64,000 nt of DNA from Wurfbainia villosa (Eukaryota > Streptophyta > Magnoliopsida > Zingiberales > Zingiberaceae): assembly GCA_025175895.1 (NCBI GenBank), contig CM046000.1, positions 93,294,753-93,358,752 of the forward strand. Reading direction: 5' to 3'. Shown piece by piece: positions 13,166-25,654 of this stretch. The position numbers were made by a program, and so were the translations under genes. Position 1 is the stretch's first letter; each line of letters begins with the position of its first letter. The notes under the pieces were generated by a model. It did no database searches, had not been told where the DNA came from, and saw only the letters and a list, made by a program, of their open reading frames with translations.

Positions 13166-16125
13166 CCTTAGACACTTGGGTATTGGATACTGGGTGTGGC
13201 TCACATATATGTAATGACATACAGGGGCTAAGGAATAGAAGAAGACTTGTCGAGGGGAGTCAAATTTGCGAGTTGGCAATGGAGCAAAGGTTCTGCGATG
13301 CCGCCATCGGAACTTATTTGCTGAAGCTCCCTAGTGGACTAGTCTTGTAACTGGACAATTGCTATTATGTTCCTTCTCTAATAAAGAACATTGTTTCTAT
13401 TTCCTGCTTAAATAGAAATGGTTTCCATTTAACGTTTAGTAACAATTGTTGTTATATAACTTTGAATGGCGTACTTTATGGAACTGGAACTTTGAGTAAT
13501 GGCATTTATACGTTGGACGTATCCAGTGACATCTTCAATATCGAAGCGAGCAACACGCGTGCTCGAAAGGATAATCACATAGACTCCTATATGTGGCATT
13601 GTCGTCTTGGCCATATAAGCAAGAAACGCATGTCCGAATTACACCGATGTGGAATTCTGGAATCGTTTGAATTGGATTCATACGATACATGCGAATCATG
13701 CTTAAAAGGCAAGATGACTAAGTTACCTTTTACTGGAAAAGGTGAACGAGTGGGAGAGTTACTAGTTTTAGTACATACTGATGTATGTGGACCTATGTCA
13801 ACTCAAGCATTAGGAGGCTATAGCTACTTCATTACCTTCACCGATGATCACTCACGGTTTGGGTATGTGTTCTTGATGAAACACAAGTCTGAAGCCTTTG
13901 AAAGGTTCAAAGAATTCAGAAATGAAGTAGAGAAACAACATGACAAAAGTATTAAAATACTTGATCGGATCGAGGTGGTGAATACTTAAGTCAAGAGTTT
14001 CTTGATTATCTAAGAGACAATGGCATATTGTCTCAATGGACTCCGCCCTATACACCACGGCATAATGGTGTATCACGAGAGGCGTAACTTAGGACCTTGT
14101 TGGACATGGTCAGGTCAATGATGAATCATGCGACTCTTCCCAAGTCCTTTTGGGGTTATGCACTTCAGACAGCTGTTTACTTGTTAAACAGAATGCCTAC
14201 CAAGGTAGTCTCAACTACTCCATATGAGATATGGAATGGTAAGAAACCTCATGTATCTTACTTGAAGATATGGGGTTGCCCTGCTTATGTGAAGCGGATC
14301 AGACATAAACCGGATGCTAAGTCCGATAAATGTCTATTTATTGGATACCTAAGGAAACAAGGGTTACCAATTCTATCATCTGTGGAACAAAAGGTGTTTG
14401 TTTCAAGGCATCTGTGTTTCTAGAGAAAGTTTCTCTTGCAAGAAAAGCGATGGGAGTGGAGCTTGAGGAAACTCGAGATACTCAAATAGACATTGATGAG
14501 ATACCGGTGAAACCACAATAGATAACTCATAGTGATGAGCAATCGGTGGACCTCTGTAACACCACATCTTCGTAGATCCGGTAGAACACGCATACATTCA
14601 CGAGAGATATGGATTCTCATAAGTGAATCGAGCGACGTGTTACTCATTGATGATGAGGAGCCTACCAGTTATGAAGAAGTCTTGACAAGTTCGAGAAAGG
14701 GATAAGTGGCTTGGTGCCATGAAGTGAAATGGATTCCATGTATGAAAACCAAGTTTGGAACTTGGTTGACCCACACTGAAGGCATAAAGCCTATAGGGTG
14801 CAAGTGGGTTTTCAAGAAGAAAACCGACATGGATGGTAATGTGATTACCTATAAGGCTAGATTGGTGGCGAAAGGATATCGTCAAAAACAAGGTGTTGAT
14901 TATGCGAAACCTATTCGCCTGTAGCTATGCTTAAATCCATTCGGATGCTCTGGCCATAGCGGCTCATTATGATTATGAGATATGGCGGATGGATGTGAAA
15001 GCGGCTTTCCTTAATGGAAACCGCTCGAGGGCGTGTATATGATACGACTGAGGGTTTCACATCGGTTGATAAAACCAAGGTATGCAAATTGCGACGATCC
15101 ATTTATGGATTGAAGCAAGCATCCAGAGTCGAATATCCGTTTTGATGAGACAATCAAAAAGTTTGATTTCTCACAAAATCCAGACGAACCTTGTGTGTAC
15201 AAGAAGGTTAGTGGGAGTGCAGTCGTGTTCCTAGTATTGTATGTCGATGACATACTACTTATAGGAAACGATGTTTCAATCTTACAGTCAGTGAAGGTTT
15301 GGTTATACAAGACATTCTCCATGAAAGACCTGGGAGAAGCAACCTACATCCTCGGGATTAAGATCTATAGAGATAGATCGAAACGGTTGCTTGGTCTTTC
15401 GCAGTCTACATATATAGACCGAGTGCTAAAGAGGTTTAGCATGTCGGAATCCAAGAAAGGTTATCTGCCCATCAGGCATGGGGTACACCTTTCAAAGTCT
15501 ATGTGTCCGCGCACAGAAGACGAGAGGATTTGCATGAGTAAGATTCCCTATGCATCCGCAATAGGATCTATCATGTATGCTATGTTATGTACGAGGCCCG
15601 ATGTATCGTATGCTCTGAATGTCACGGCAGATACGATCGATCGAGGAATGGATCATTGGGCGGTGTTAAGGCGATCCTTAAGTACTTAAGAAGAACTAAG
15701 GATGTGTTCCTAATATATGGAGAAGGGGACATGGTGATACGCGCGGGTATACAGGATGCGACTTCGAGACGGACAAGGATGATTCGGTCTCGATGCTGGA
15801 TCGTGTTCACCTTGAATGAAGCGCGCGATGAGTTGGAAAAGTTCCAAACAAGAGGCATGGCGGATTCTACCAGGCGAGAATATATTGCAGCCGGGCGAGG
15901 AAGCGGTTTGGATCAAGAAGTTCGTTCATGAACTTTGTGTGATTCCGGCCATTGTTGAAGCAATACCGGTCTACTGCGACAACAATGGAGCAATTGCACA
16001 GTCGAAAGAGCCAAGGTCTCATCAACGATCCAAACATGTGCTTCGCCGCTATCATCTTATCAGAGAGATCATCAGTAGGAACGAAATACAAATCGAGAAA
16101 ATTCTTTGAAAGGAACTTAGCGGAT
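13166..16125 (+). pseudogene. pol: E3 pol (protease to RNase H), broken
   Basis: Domains in order: protease DTGCGSHICND (about 13189); GAG-pre-integrase WHCRLGHISKKRMSEL (about 13590); integrase core with HTDVCGPMST (about 13777), ending in frame breaks near 13965; integrase C-terminal part (14097-14423); reverse transcriptase (about 14760-15120, then 15195-15689) with catalytic YVDD at 15240-15251; and RNase H with YCDNNGA (about 15971). Stops and frameshifts interrupt it, including TAA at 13348 and breaks at 14905-15135, 15625-15665 and 15755-15905. The last three zones are rich in CAG/CTG in the other copies. It is not functional. Confidence 0.88.
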
Positions 16126-16206
16126 CCTTGACTAAAGCATTACCTCAAAGCAAGTTTGAGGTCATGTTAGAGACTATGGTATTGGATACCGTAGCGATTG
16201 GAATTA

Positions 16207-16221
16207 GGCCAAGTAGGAGTC
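16207..16221 (+). other. E3 polypurine tract
   Basis: GGCCAAGTAGGAGTC abuts the 3' LTR start TGTTAG. There is one G-to-A change from the family form. Confidence 0.83.
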
Positions 16222-18386
16222 TGTTAGTTATATATGAGAGATGTCCTAAGGCAATCGCCTTATGTATGAACCATTTATATTATAAATGAAGATTCACTAT
16301 TTGAGTATACATGTTTTATGTATTTGATTGGATCTTAAACTCATTTACTGAATGTCCACGATACGATTCACAGCATGAGAGAATTTGTGATTGGATCACA
16401 ACTAGTGAGTATCTCTACATGTGTAATTGTGATGTATCGGAATTATCCTAGTCGATGAATTGATGGATTTGGACACCATCAATTCTCACAAGACTAGCAC
16501 GAGGTATACTCCTTGGTGTATCCAAGCGGTGATTCTCAGCGTTGGAGACATAGTGATGTCGGAGTTGATCGTGGATGCTAGTTATGGTAACTAGTTCATT
16601 GGAGTGACCGGTAGTAAGACTTCATATGGTTCTCTGCATATATAGATATGTCAATGAAGTTCTTCTTGTGGCTTAAGTGCGATGTTCCTTTGACTTGCGG
16701 TATTCAAGTCATCTTGATCATGGAGACTTATGCTTTGACATCTTAAGCAAACATCTCTAAGGAGATGTGGACCGGATGATTGGGTATAAGTCGAGTGATC
16801 GAAGGTGTTTGAATAGCCTATAAAGGATTCACCACTCCTTGCGAGGAGATGTATACCCATGGCCTCTCGTCGGATTGTTACTAAAGTCTTTGGCCAAAGC
16901 AATACATGTTTAGAGTAAGGTACTCTTCGATACATGTGGAGTAACTAGAATCCGTAGGACGAGGAAATGATACTTGGGCTAGGTGTGGCGTGAGTCACTA
17001 GTGGGGATGACACAATAGACCATGTCCTGAACCAAGTGGGTATAAGATGAGTGAAGGGAATGGGGCACGATTCATTCGAGCTCTTGAAGGGTTTGAAATA
17101 GTTACGGATCAACCGTTGATCTTTTGGTTAATTGGGGATCATGATGTACTACTAGGTGCCACTCATGATCGTTCTATAATTAATGGTTAATTATAGGCGG
17201 CCAACATAAACCGAGAACCTATTTGGTCACACGCACAACGAGTGTAATCCAAAGGATTTAAAACGAGCTTGAGAATGGGATTCTCAGACCGAGAGAAACT
17301 ATGTTTGGTTGGACCAAACATAAAGCGAGCATGAAATTGTTTCAGTCGCAATGGAAGCGTGGATGGGCAGTGTCTTATGCAGACATAATGGATGGACCAA
17401 AATGGTTTGGTTCTAATCCAATGGATAAGAATAAACCAAAGGGTTTGGTTTATTTTAAGCGAATGAACCAAAAGTTGGTTCGGTTCGTTTTAACTTAAAA
17501 TAAACCATCATGGTTTGGTTTATTTTAACTTATCTTAATGGAGCGGGTTAACGGGCTTTATGGATATGATCCATTAACCATTAAGAGAATTAGTTCTCTA
17601 TAAAATAGGGATTAAACCCTAACCCTAAAGCTAATCCAAGAGTTGCCGCCCAACATCAAGAGCTGCCGCCCAGCTTGTGTGTTGCCGCCCAGCCCCTAGC
17701 TCCTCCTGTTTCCTTCCTTCCGTCAACTGCTGCCGGAAGAGTTCGGCGATCCTCCTTAGGTTTGGCATCAAGGTAAGCACTTGGCTTCCTTTGTTGGCGG
17801 CGCCTATCTCCTCCACCAAGCTGTCCAGTTTTCTGGACAGCTTCTTCTCCTCGTCGGGCGTCGTTTGGGCGGCGGTTGGTGCTCGACAGCGGATAACATA
17901 CCGGGATTTGATCTCCGGTAATCCTCTGAGGTGGAGGACGAAGGATTCGTCAATCGGTTGTGAATACCTCTCGGAGAAGCAAGTCTTGAGGACTTGTTTT
18001 AGGTCCGAATTTGGATTCGGACCGTGATCATCTCTCGATCACGTCGTCTTCAACACGAGGCTAGTAACCCGTCACGAGGCGAAGCTCGTGGCTTAAGCGA
18101 AGTCATCCCGAGGAGCTCGGCGTGGATACGGATAGAGACGATTCTTACGAGAATCGTTCCGGTTGATGCCGTTCCCGCTACACGTCATACGGAAGGTATA
18201 ACGTAGTTTAAATTTCCTTTTATTGCAATTTTAATTTACGGTTATGTCTACACTTGTTGTAATAGCATGCGTGTGTTGTGTGTGTTGTAATAAATAGGAG
18301 TATTTATTATTTTTATTGCTTCCGCTGTGCTCATGTTTACGAAACATGATCGAACACACCTGCACGCAGGTCTTAGGAAACCAACA
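16222..18386 (+). repeat. E3 3' LTR
   Basis: 2165 bases from TGTTAGTTATATATGAG to AAACCAACA, the partner of 8901-11060. It is followed at once by the target duplication GATGG and minus-strand E2 gag. The TATA box is near 17597-17604. Confidence 0.95.
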
Positions 18387-18391
18387 GATGG

Positions 18392-19105
18392 CCTTCCTTG
18401 CCCCACAGTGATGGCAAGTGCCCTTTTCTGATTCCGCCTTCTTTGCCTTTTCTTTCCTTTCTTACATTCTTTTGCCTTCCTCTTAGAACCTTTCTTTGAG
18501 GAATCAACTATGAACCGCCTTCTCCTCATGCTTCTGAAGGCTCCACAGTCTTCAGACATATTGAGGAGCTCGGGAATGGTGGATTCAATTTGTTCATCCA
18601 GATAGTTCATCACAAATTGCGAGAAACTCTTGGGCAAACAATGCGAATTAAGTCAATACTTAACTCATGATCCATCACGAGGGTAGCTAGCCGCTCGATG
18701 TACCCGTTCATCTTTAGCACAAAGCGTACTCTGAGGACCTTCTTGCATCTTCGTAGTGAAGAGGAGCCTAGAGACCTCGAACCTTTCGGATCTCGCTTGC
18801 TCATCGAACAACTCATGAAGATGGAAGACCATAGTGTTAGCATCCATATGCTCATGCTGCTTCTGCAGCTCAGGTACCATCGCCGCTAGCATGATGCAAC
18901 TCGCCCATTTCGAATCGCCACATGCTTCGATAGACCAACATTTTGCAGTTGCATCGTCCTTAGGACGGTCAGGAAGAGGCTCTTCAAGGACATATGCAAG
19001 CTTTTCCGCCTTGAGAACAATTCTCAGGTTTCTAAGCCAGTCCAGGAAGTTAGGCCCAGTCAGTTTGTTCGAATCCAAAATAGTGCGCAAATTCAAAGAC
19101 GTCAT
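18392..19105 (-). pseudogene. gag: E2 gag, N-terminal part (broken)
   Basis: The minus-strand start at 19105 gives MTSLNLRTILDSNKLTG, then a UBN2-type gag domain (FHLHELFDEQARSERFEVSRLL, about 18755-18825). The first 148 codons are open (to 18665). A small deletion near 18690-18680 shifts the frame, and a second frame (18248-18637) carries the helical segment and the lysine-rich tail. The zinc knuckle is cut by the E3 insertion: its first half (CHHCG) lies here and the remainder at 8895 downward. Confidence 0.87.
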
Positions 19106-20379
19106 GATCAATTTATTGACCTAGAAATACAAAACGAGCATATATGAGAAAATGATTTTAAAATGCATCAATATACATTTATAAATCCCATTCATTTTTC
19201 GAATTCAAAAACCCCAAAATCACTTCGGGAGATCGTAGGTCCATCTCCGAATGGGCTGATATCCATCATAGATAAGAACAACCTTGGAGTGAGTCCAACA
19301 AGCCATTCTTAGCTATGATGGTGGGTATCAAGTATACCGATTACATATCATGTATATGTAACTATCACAATGTGCTATCAACTAATTGAATGTTTACACA
19401 TACATTGGGTTGTTAACACATTAACAAGTATGCATCATATGCATAGCACCCAACTTCACCTCTCTTCACATCGACCTTGGAGTGAGTCCAACAAATCGAT
19501 GCTCCAAGTTAAAGCCGACCCATTAATCACGAAATAGTTTTAATATGGTTAGAGCGCATTCAACCAATTAGCCAGGCTTGGAGTGAGTCCAACAACCCAA
19601 ACTAACGATTGACCTCTGACTCTTACCATATTAGAGTTAAACTATTCCAATGATTTGAACATGTTCAGGTTCGAGCCGGGCTTGGAGTTAGTCCAACAAC
19701 CCAAACAAGAAACAGAACTCTGGTTCTAACCATATTAATGGAAGGTGTAGGCTTTAATATTGAGTTAGGGTTTTTATGTCTCATCCTCTTTGCATGCAAA
19801 TAACTATTATCTACATGGCATGACATACATGGCATACATCTACATATCACGACACGCATGGCATAATGTTATGCATCTAATGCAATTACATGGCATACAA
19901 TTATGTCATGTATATATTTCCTTATATGTCATAACTATTTATGGAAATAAAATATGTTTAAGATTTGATTCTCCAAATCAAATCATAATTAAATTAGGAA
20001 ACAAATTTCCAAATCTAATCACATATTTTATTCATGGAATTATTTGATTAAGGAAAATCTATTTATGAAACCAATTTCCTAAATCATTAAAACTACTTAT
20101 GGAAATAAAATATTTTAAGATTTGATTTCCCAAATCAAATCATGATTATATTAGGAAACAAATTTCCAGAATCTAATCAAATATTTTATTTATGGAAAAT
20201 ATCAATTTCCATAAATACTTCCAACTTTCCAAAAGTGGAAGATTTCCATAAATACTTCTAGACTTTCCAAAATTGAAAAATTTCCATAAATACTTCTAAA
20301 TTTCCAAAATTAGAAAATTTCCAGAAATACATTATGACTATCGCAAAACCATTTTACGATTATGTCGAAACACAACCTG
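19106..20379 (-). other. E2 untranslated leader
   Basis: The minus-strand equivalent of the family A leader. Plus-sense CTTGGAGTGAGTCCAACAA occurs four times (near 19292, 19480, 19579 and 19682), forming hairpins with loop variant CTCAC. The AT-rich part (19900-20330) holds repeated segments of TTTCCATAAATACTT. No gene is seen. Confidence 0.85.
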
Positions 20380-20392
20380 GGCTCTGATACCA
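20380..20392 (-). other. E2 primer-binding site (initiator tRNA-Met)
   Basis: GGCTCTGATACCA in plus sense is the complement of TGGTATCAGAGCC. It is one base away from the 5' LTR at 20394. Confidence 0.93.
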
Positions 20393-20393
20393 C

Positions 20394-22595
20394 TGTTGGG
20401 TTTCCGGCACCGCGGCGTGTGTGTGTTCGATCATGTTTCGTAAACATGAGCACAGCGGAAGCAATAAGAAATAATAAATACTCCTATTTATTACAACACA
20501 CACAACACACGCATGCTATTACAACAAGTGTAGACATAACCGTAAATTAAAATTGCAATAAAAGGAAATTAAACTACGTTATACCTTCCGTATGACGTGT
20601 AGCAGGAACGGCATCAACCGGAACGATCCTCGTAAGAATCGTCTCTATCCGTATCCACGCCGAGCTCCTCGGGATGACTTCGCCAAGCCACGAGCTTCGT
20701 CTTCGTACGGGTTACTAGCCTCGTGTTGAAGATGACGTGATCGAGAGATGATCACGATCCGAATCCAAATTCGGACCAAAAACAAGTCCTCAAGACTTGC
20801 TTCTCCGGAGAGGTATTCGTCAACCGATTGACGAATCCTTCATCCTCCACCTCAGAGGATTACCGGAGATCAAATCCCCGGTATGTTAGCTGCTGTCGGA
20901 GCACTAACCGTCGTCCAAACGACGCTCCGACGAGAGGAGAAGAAGCTGTCCAGAAAACTGGACAGCTTGGTGGAGGAGATAGGCGCCGGCCAAAACAAGG
21001 AGACAAAAGCTCACCTTGATGCCGAACCTTTAGGATCACGGAGGGTCGCCGGAGGTTCACCGGCTGGAGCTTGGGCGCGGCAAGGGTCTTGACGGCGGCA
21101 CAATCAGGCCAGGCGGCAAGGAGCGGCACAAACAGGTTGGGCGGCAACTCCTTGGAGGCTAGGGTTTTGATTTTGGATTAGTTTTTAACAATCCCTTAAG
21201 CCCACTTTTATAGAGAACTAATTCTCTTAATGGTTAATGGATCATATCCATAAAGCCCGTTAACCCGCTCCATTAAGATAAGTTAAAATAAACCAAACCA
21301 TGATGGTTTATTTTAAGTTAAAACGAACCGAACCAACTTTTGGTTCATTCGTTTAAAATAAACCAAACCCTTTGGTTTATTCTTATCCATTGGATTAGAA
21401 CCAAACCATTTTGGTCCATCCATTACGTCTTCATAAGACGCAGCCCATCCACGCTTCCATTGCGACTGAAACAATTTCATGCTCGCTTTATGTTTGGTCC
21501 AACCAAACATAGTTTCTCTCGGTCTGAGAATCTCATTCTCAAGCTCGTTTTAAATCCTTTGGATTACACTCGTTGTGCGTGTGACCAAATAGGTTCTCGG
21601 TTTATGTTGGCCATCTATAATTAACCATTAATTATAGAACGATCATGAGTGGCACCTAGTAGTACATCATGATCCCCAATTAACCGAAAAGATCAACGGT
21701 TGATCCAGAACTATTTCTGTAACCCTTCAGTAGCTCGAATGAATCGTGCCCCATTCCCTTCACTCATCTTATACCCACTTGGTTTAGTACATGGTCTATT
21801 GTGTCAGTCCCCTCTAGGCTGACTACGTCACACCTAGCCCAAGTATCATTTCCTCGTCCTACGGATTCTAGTTACTCCACATGTATTGAAGAGTACCTTA
21901 CTCTAAACATGTAATGCTTTGGCCAAAGACTTTAGTAACAATCCGACGAGAGGCCATGGGTATACATCTCCTCGCAAGGAGTGGTGAATCCTTTATAGGC
22001 TATTCAAACACCTTCGATCACTTGACTTATACCCAATCATCCGGGTCCACATCTCCTTAGAGATGTTTGCTTAAGATGTCAAAGCATAAGTCTCCATGAT
22101 CAAGATGACTTGAATACCGCAAGTCAAAGGAACATCGCACTTAAGCCACAGTAAGAACTTCATTGACATATCTATATATGCAGAGAACCATATGAAGTCT
22201 TACGGCTGGTCACTCCAATGAACTAGTTACCATAACTAGCATCCACGATTAACTCCGGACATCACTATGTCTCCAGCTAGTGAGAATCAGCTGCTTGGAT
22301 ACACCAAGGAGTATACCTCGTGCTAGTCTCGACAAAATTGATGGTGTTCAAATCCATCAATTCATCGACTAGGGATAATTCCGATACATCACAATTACAC
22401 ATGTAGAGATACTCACTAGTTGTGATCCAATCACAAATTCTCTCATGCTGTGAATCGTATCGTGGACATTCAGTAAATGAGTTTGAGATCCAATCAAATA
22501 CATAAAACATGTATACTCAAATAGTGAATCTTCATTTATCATATAAATGGTTCATACATAAGGCGCCTTAGGACATCTCTCATATATTACTAACA
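20394..22595 (-). repeat. E2 5' LTR
   Basis: 2202 bases from TGTTGGGTTTCC to ACTAACA, the partner of 3691-5873. It is followed by the CATAT duplication and the resumed E1 protease reading. Confidence 0.95.
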
Positions 22596-22600
22596 CATAT

Positions 22601-25600
22601 ATGTAATGACATACAAGGGCTAAGGAATAGAAGAAGACTCGTCAAAGGGGAGTCAAATTTGTGAGTTGGCAATGGAGCAAAGGTTGTTGCGGTCGCCATC
22701 GGAACTTATTTGCTGAAGCTCCCTACTAGACTAGTCTTAGAACTGGACAATTGCTATTATGTTCTTTCTCTAATAAAGAACATTGTTTCTATTTCTTACT
22801 TAAATAGAAATGGTTACCATTTGACATTTAGTAACAATTATTGTTATATAACTTTGAATAGTGTACTTTATGGGACTAGAACTTTAAGCAATGGTATTTA
22901 TACGTTGGACGTATCTAGTGACATTTTCAATATCAAAGCGAGCAACAAACATGCTCGAAAGGATAATCAATTAGACTCCTACATGTGGCATTGCCTTCTT
23001 GGCCATGCAAGCAAGAAACACTTGTCCGAATTACACCGATGTGGAATTTTGGAATCGTTTGAATCTGATTTATTCGATACATGCGAATCATGCTTAAAAG
23101 GCAAGATGACCAAGTTACTTTTTACTGGAAAAGGTGAACCAGTGGGAGAGTTACTTGGTCTAATACATACGGATGTATGCTAACCTATGACAACTTATGC
23201 TCTAGGAGGTTATAGCTACTTCATTACCTTCATCGATGATCACTCACGGTTTGGGTATGTATTCTTGATGAAACACAAGTCTGAAGCCTTTGAAAAGTTC
23301 AAAGAATTCAGAAATGAAGTAGAGAAACAACTTGACAAGAGTATTAAAATACTTCGATCAGATCGAGATGGTCAATACTTGAGTCAAGAGTTTCTAGATT
23401 ATCTAAGGAACAATGATATATTATCTCAAAGGACTCCACCGTATACACCGCAGTATAATGGTGTATTTGAGAGGCGTAACCGGACCTTGTTGGACATGGT
23501 CAGATCGATGATGAATCATGTGAATCTTCCTAAGTCCTTTTGGGGCTATGCACTTCAGATAGTCGTTTACTTGCTAAACAGAATGCCGACCAAGGTAGTC
23601 TCAACTACTCCATATGAAATATGGAATAGTAAGAAACCTCATTTATCTTACTTAAAGATATGGGATTGTCCTGCTTATGTGAAGTGGACTGTATCATACA
23701 AATTGGATGCTAAGTCTGATAAATGTCTATTTATTGGATACTTTAAGGAAATAAGGGGTTACCAATTCTATCATCTTGTGGAACAAAAGTTGTTTGTTTC
23801 AAGGCATACTATATTTCTAGAGAAAGAGTTTCTCTTGCAAGAAGATAGTGGGAGTGTCGTTGAGCTTGAAGAGGCTCAAGAGACTCCAATAGACATTGAT
23901 GAAATACCTGGTGAAGCACCACAATCGATAATTCATAGTGATGAGCCATCGGCTGAACCTATTGTGACACTACATCTTTGTAGATCTGGTAGAACACGCA
24001 ACATTCCTGAGAGATATGGATTTCTCATGAGTGAATCGAACGATGTGTTACTCATTGATGATGAGGAGCCTACCAATTATGAAGAAGTTCTGAAAAGTTC
24101 AGAAAGGGATAAATGACTTAACGCAATGAAGTCAGAAATGGATTCCATGTATGAAAATCAAGTTTGGAACTTGATTGACCCACCTGAAGGCATAAAGCCT
24201 ATAGGGTGCAAGTGGGTTTTCAAGAAGAAAAACGACATGGATGGTAATGTGATTACCTATAAGTCTAGATTGGTGGCAAAAGGGTATCGTCAAAAGCAAG
24301 GTGTTGATTATGACGAGACCTATTCATCTGTTACTATGCTTAAATCCATTCAGATGCTCCTGGTTATAGCGGCTCATTATGATTATGAGATATAACAGAT
24401 GAATGTGAAAATAACTTTCTTTAATAGAAACCTACTCGATGACGTGTATATGATACAGCCTGAGGGTTTCACATCGGTTGATAAAACCAAGGTATGCAAA
24501 TTGAGACGGTCCATATATAGACTGAAGCAAACATTCAGGAGATGGAATATCCATTTTGATGAGACAATCAAAAGGTTTGATTTCTCACAAAATCTGGACG
24601 AACCTTGTGTGTACAAGAAGGTTAATGAGAGTGCAGTCGTGTTCCTAGTATTATATGTCGATGACATATTACTTATAGGAAACGATGTTTCTGTCTTACA
24701 GTCAATTAAAATTTGGTTGTCCAAGACGTTCTCCATGAAAGACTTGGGAGAAGTAACCTACATCCTCAGGATTAAGATCTATAGGGATAGATCGAATCGG
24801 TAGCTTGGTCTTTTGTAGTCTACATATATAGATCGAGTGTTAAAGAGGTTAAGCATGTTGGAATCCAAGAAAGGTTTTCTACCCATCAGACATGGGATAC
24901 ACCTTTCGAAGTCTATGTGTCCGTGCACAGAAGACGAGAGGATTAGCATGAATAAGATTCCCTATGCATCCACAATAGGATCTATCATGCATGCTATGTT
25001 ATGTACGAGGCCCGATGTATCGTATGCTTTGAGTGTCACCAGCAAATACCAGTCTGATCCAGGAATAGATCATTGGGCGACTGTTAAGACAATCCTTAAG
25101 TACTTGAGAAGAACTAAGGATGTGTTTCTAGTATATGGAGAAAGAGACATGGTGATACGTGGGTATACGGATGCCAGCTTCTAGACAGACAAGGATGATT
25201 CCAGGTCTCAATCTGGGTATGTGTTCACCTTGAATGGAGGCACAGTGAGTTGAAAAAGTTCCAAACAAGACACTATAGTGGATTCTACCACAGAGGCAGA
25301 ATACATTGTAGTTTCGGAAGCAGCAAAGGAAGCGGTTTTGATCAAGAAGTTCATTTATGAACTTGGTGTGGTTCCAACCATTGTTGAAGCAATACCGATT
25401 TACTACGATAATAATGGAGCGATTGCACAGGAAAAAGAGCCAAGGTCTCATCAATGATCCAAACATGTGCCTTGCCGCTATCATCTGATCAGAGAGATTA
25501 TCAGTAAGAACGAAATTCAAATCAAGAAGATTCCCACTGAAAAGAACATAGTGAATCCTTTAACTAAGGTCTTACCTCAAAGTAAGTTTGAGGGCCATGT
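22601..25600 (+). pseudogene. pol: E1 pol, nearly full length, one frame with many stops
   Basis: After the E2 insertion the pol reading continues for about 3 kb. Most of it stays in one frame, seen open at 22710-23183, 23187-24116, 24126-24395, 24399-24803 and 24837-25184, broken by nonsense codons. Domains: protease tail; GAG-pre-integrase (WHCLLGHASKKHLSEL, about 22987); integrase core (FGYVFLMKHKSEAF, about 23250, to RTLLDMVRSMMNH, about 23482); reverse transcriptase (KPIGCKWVFKKKNDMDG, about 24198) with YVDD at 24654-24665; RNase H to about 25580. Many stops look like C-to-T or G-to-A changes (CAG to TAG at 24816, TGG to TGA at 24114, CGA to TGA near 25456), the decay expected of methylated DNA. 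Confidence 0.9.
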
Positions 25601-25639
25601 TAGGGCTTATGGTATTGGATACCGTGGCGATTGCCATTA

Positions 25640-25654
25640 GGCCAAGTGGGAGCT
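25640..25654 (+). other. E1 polypurine tract
   Basis: GGCCAAGTGGGAGCT directly precedes the 3' LTR. Confidence 0.85.

Larger units (their letters stand above)
8901..18386 (+). mobile_element. E3: Ty1/copia family A retrotransposon, innermost of the nest
   Basis: A complete plus-strand element of 9486 bases in E2 gag, with exact target duplications GATGG at 8896-8900 and 18387-18391. It has LTRs at 8901-11060 and 16222-18386, a primer-binding site, leader, gag-pol and polypurine tract. Its first bases read TCATTAG, where the family has TGTTAG. By nesting order it is the youngest insertion on the left side, yet it carries more substitutions and small deletions than E1 or E4. Many of them create CG at former CAG/CTG sites. 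Confidence 0.95.
3691..22595 (-). mobile_element. E2: Ty1/copia family A retrotransposon, minus strand, split by E3
   Basis: It is bounded by TGTTGGGTTTCC (3691) and ACTAACA (22595), with exact 5-base target duplications CATAT at 3686-3690 and 22596-22600. Reading on the minus strand it has: 5' LTR 20394-22595, primer-binding site, leader, gag 18392-19105, then E3 inserted, then the rest of gag-pol (about 8895 to 5930), a polypurine tract, and 3' LTR 3691-5873. The insertion splits the E1 protease codons, which resume after the duplication. Own length without E3 is about 9.4 kb. Confidence 0.96.
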
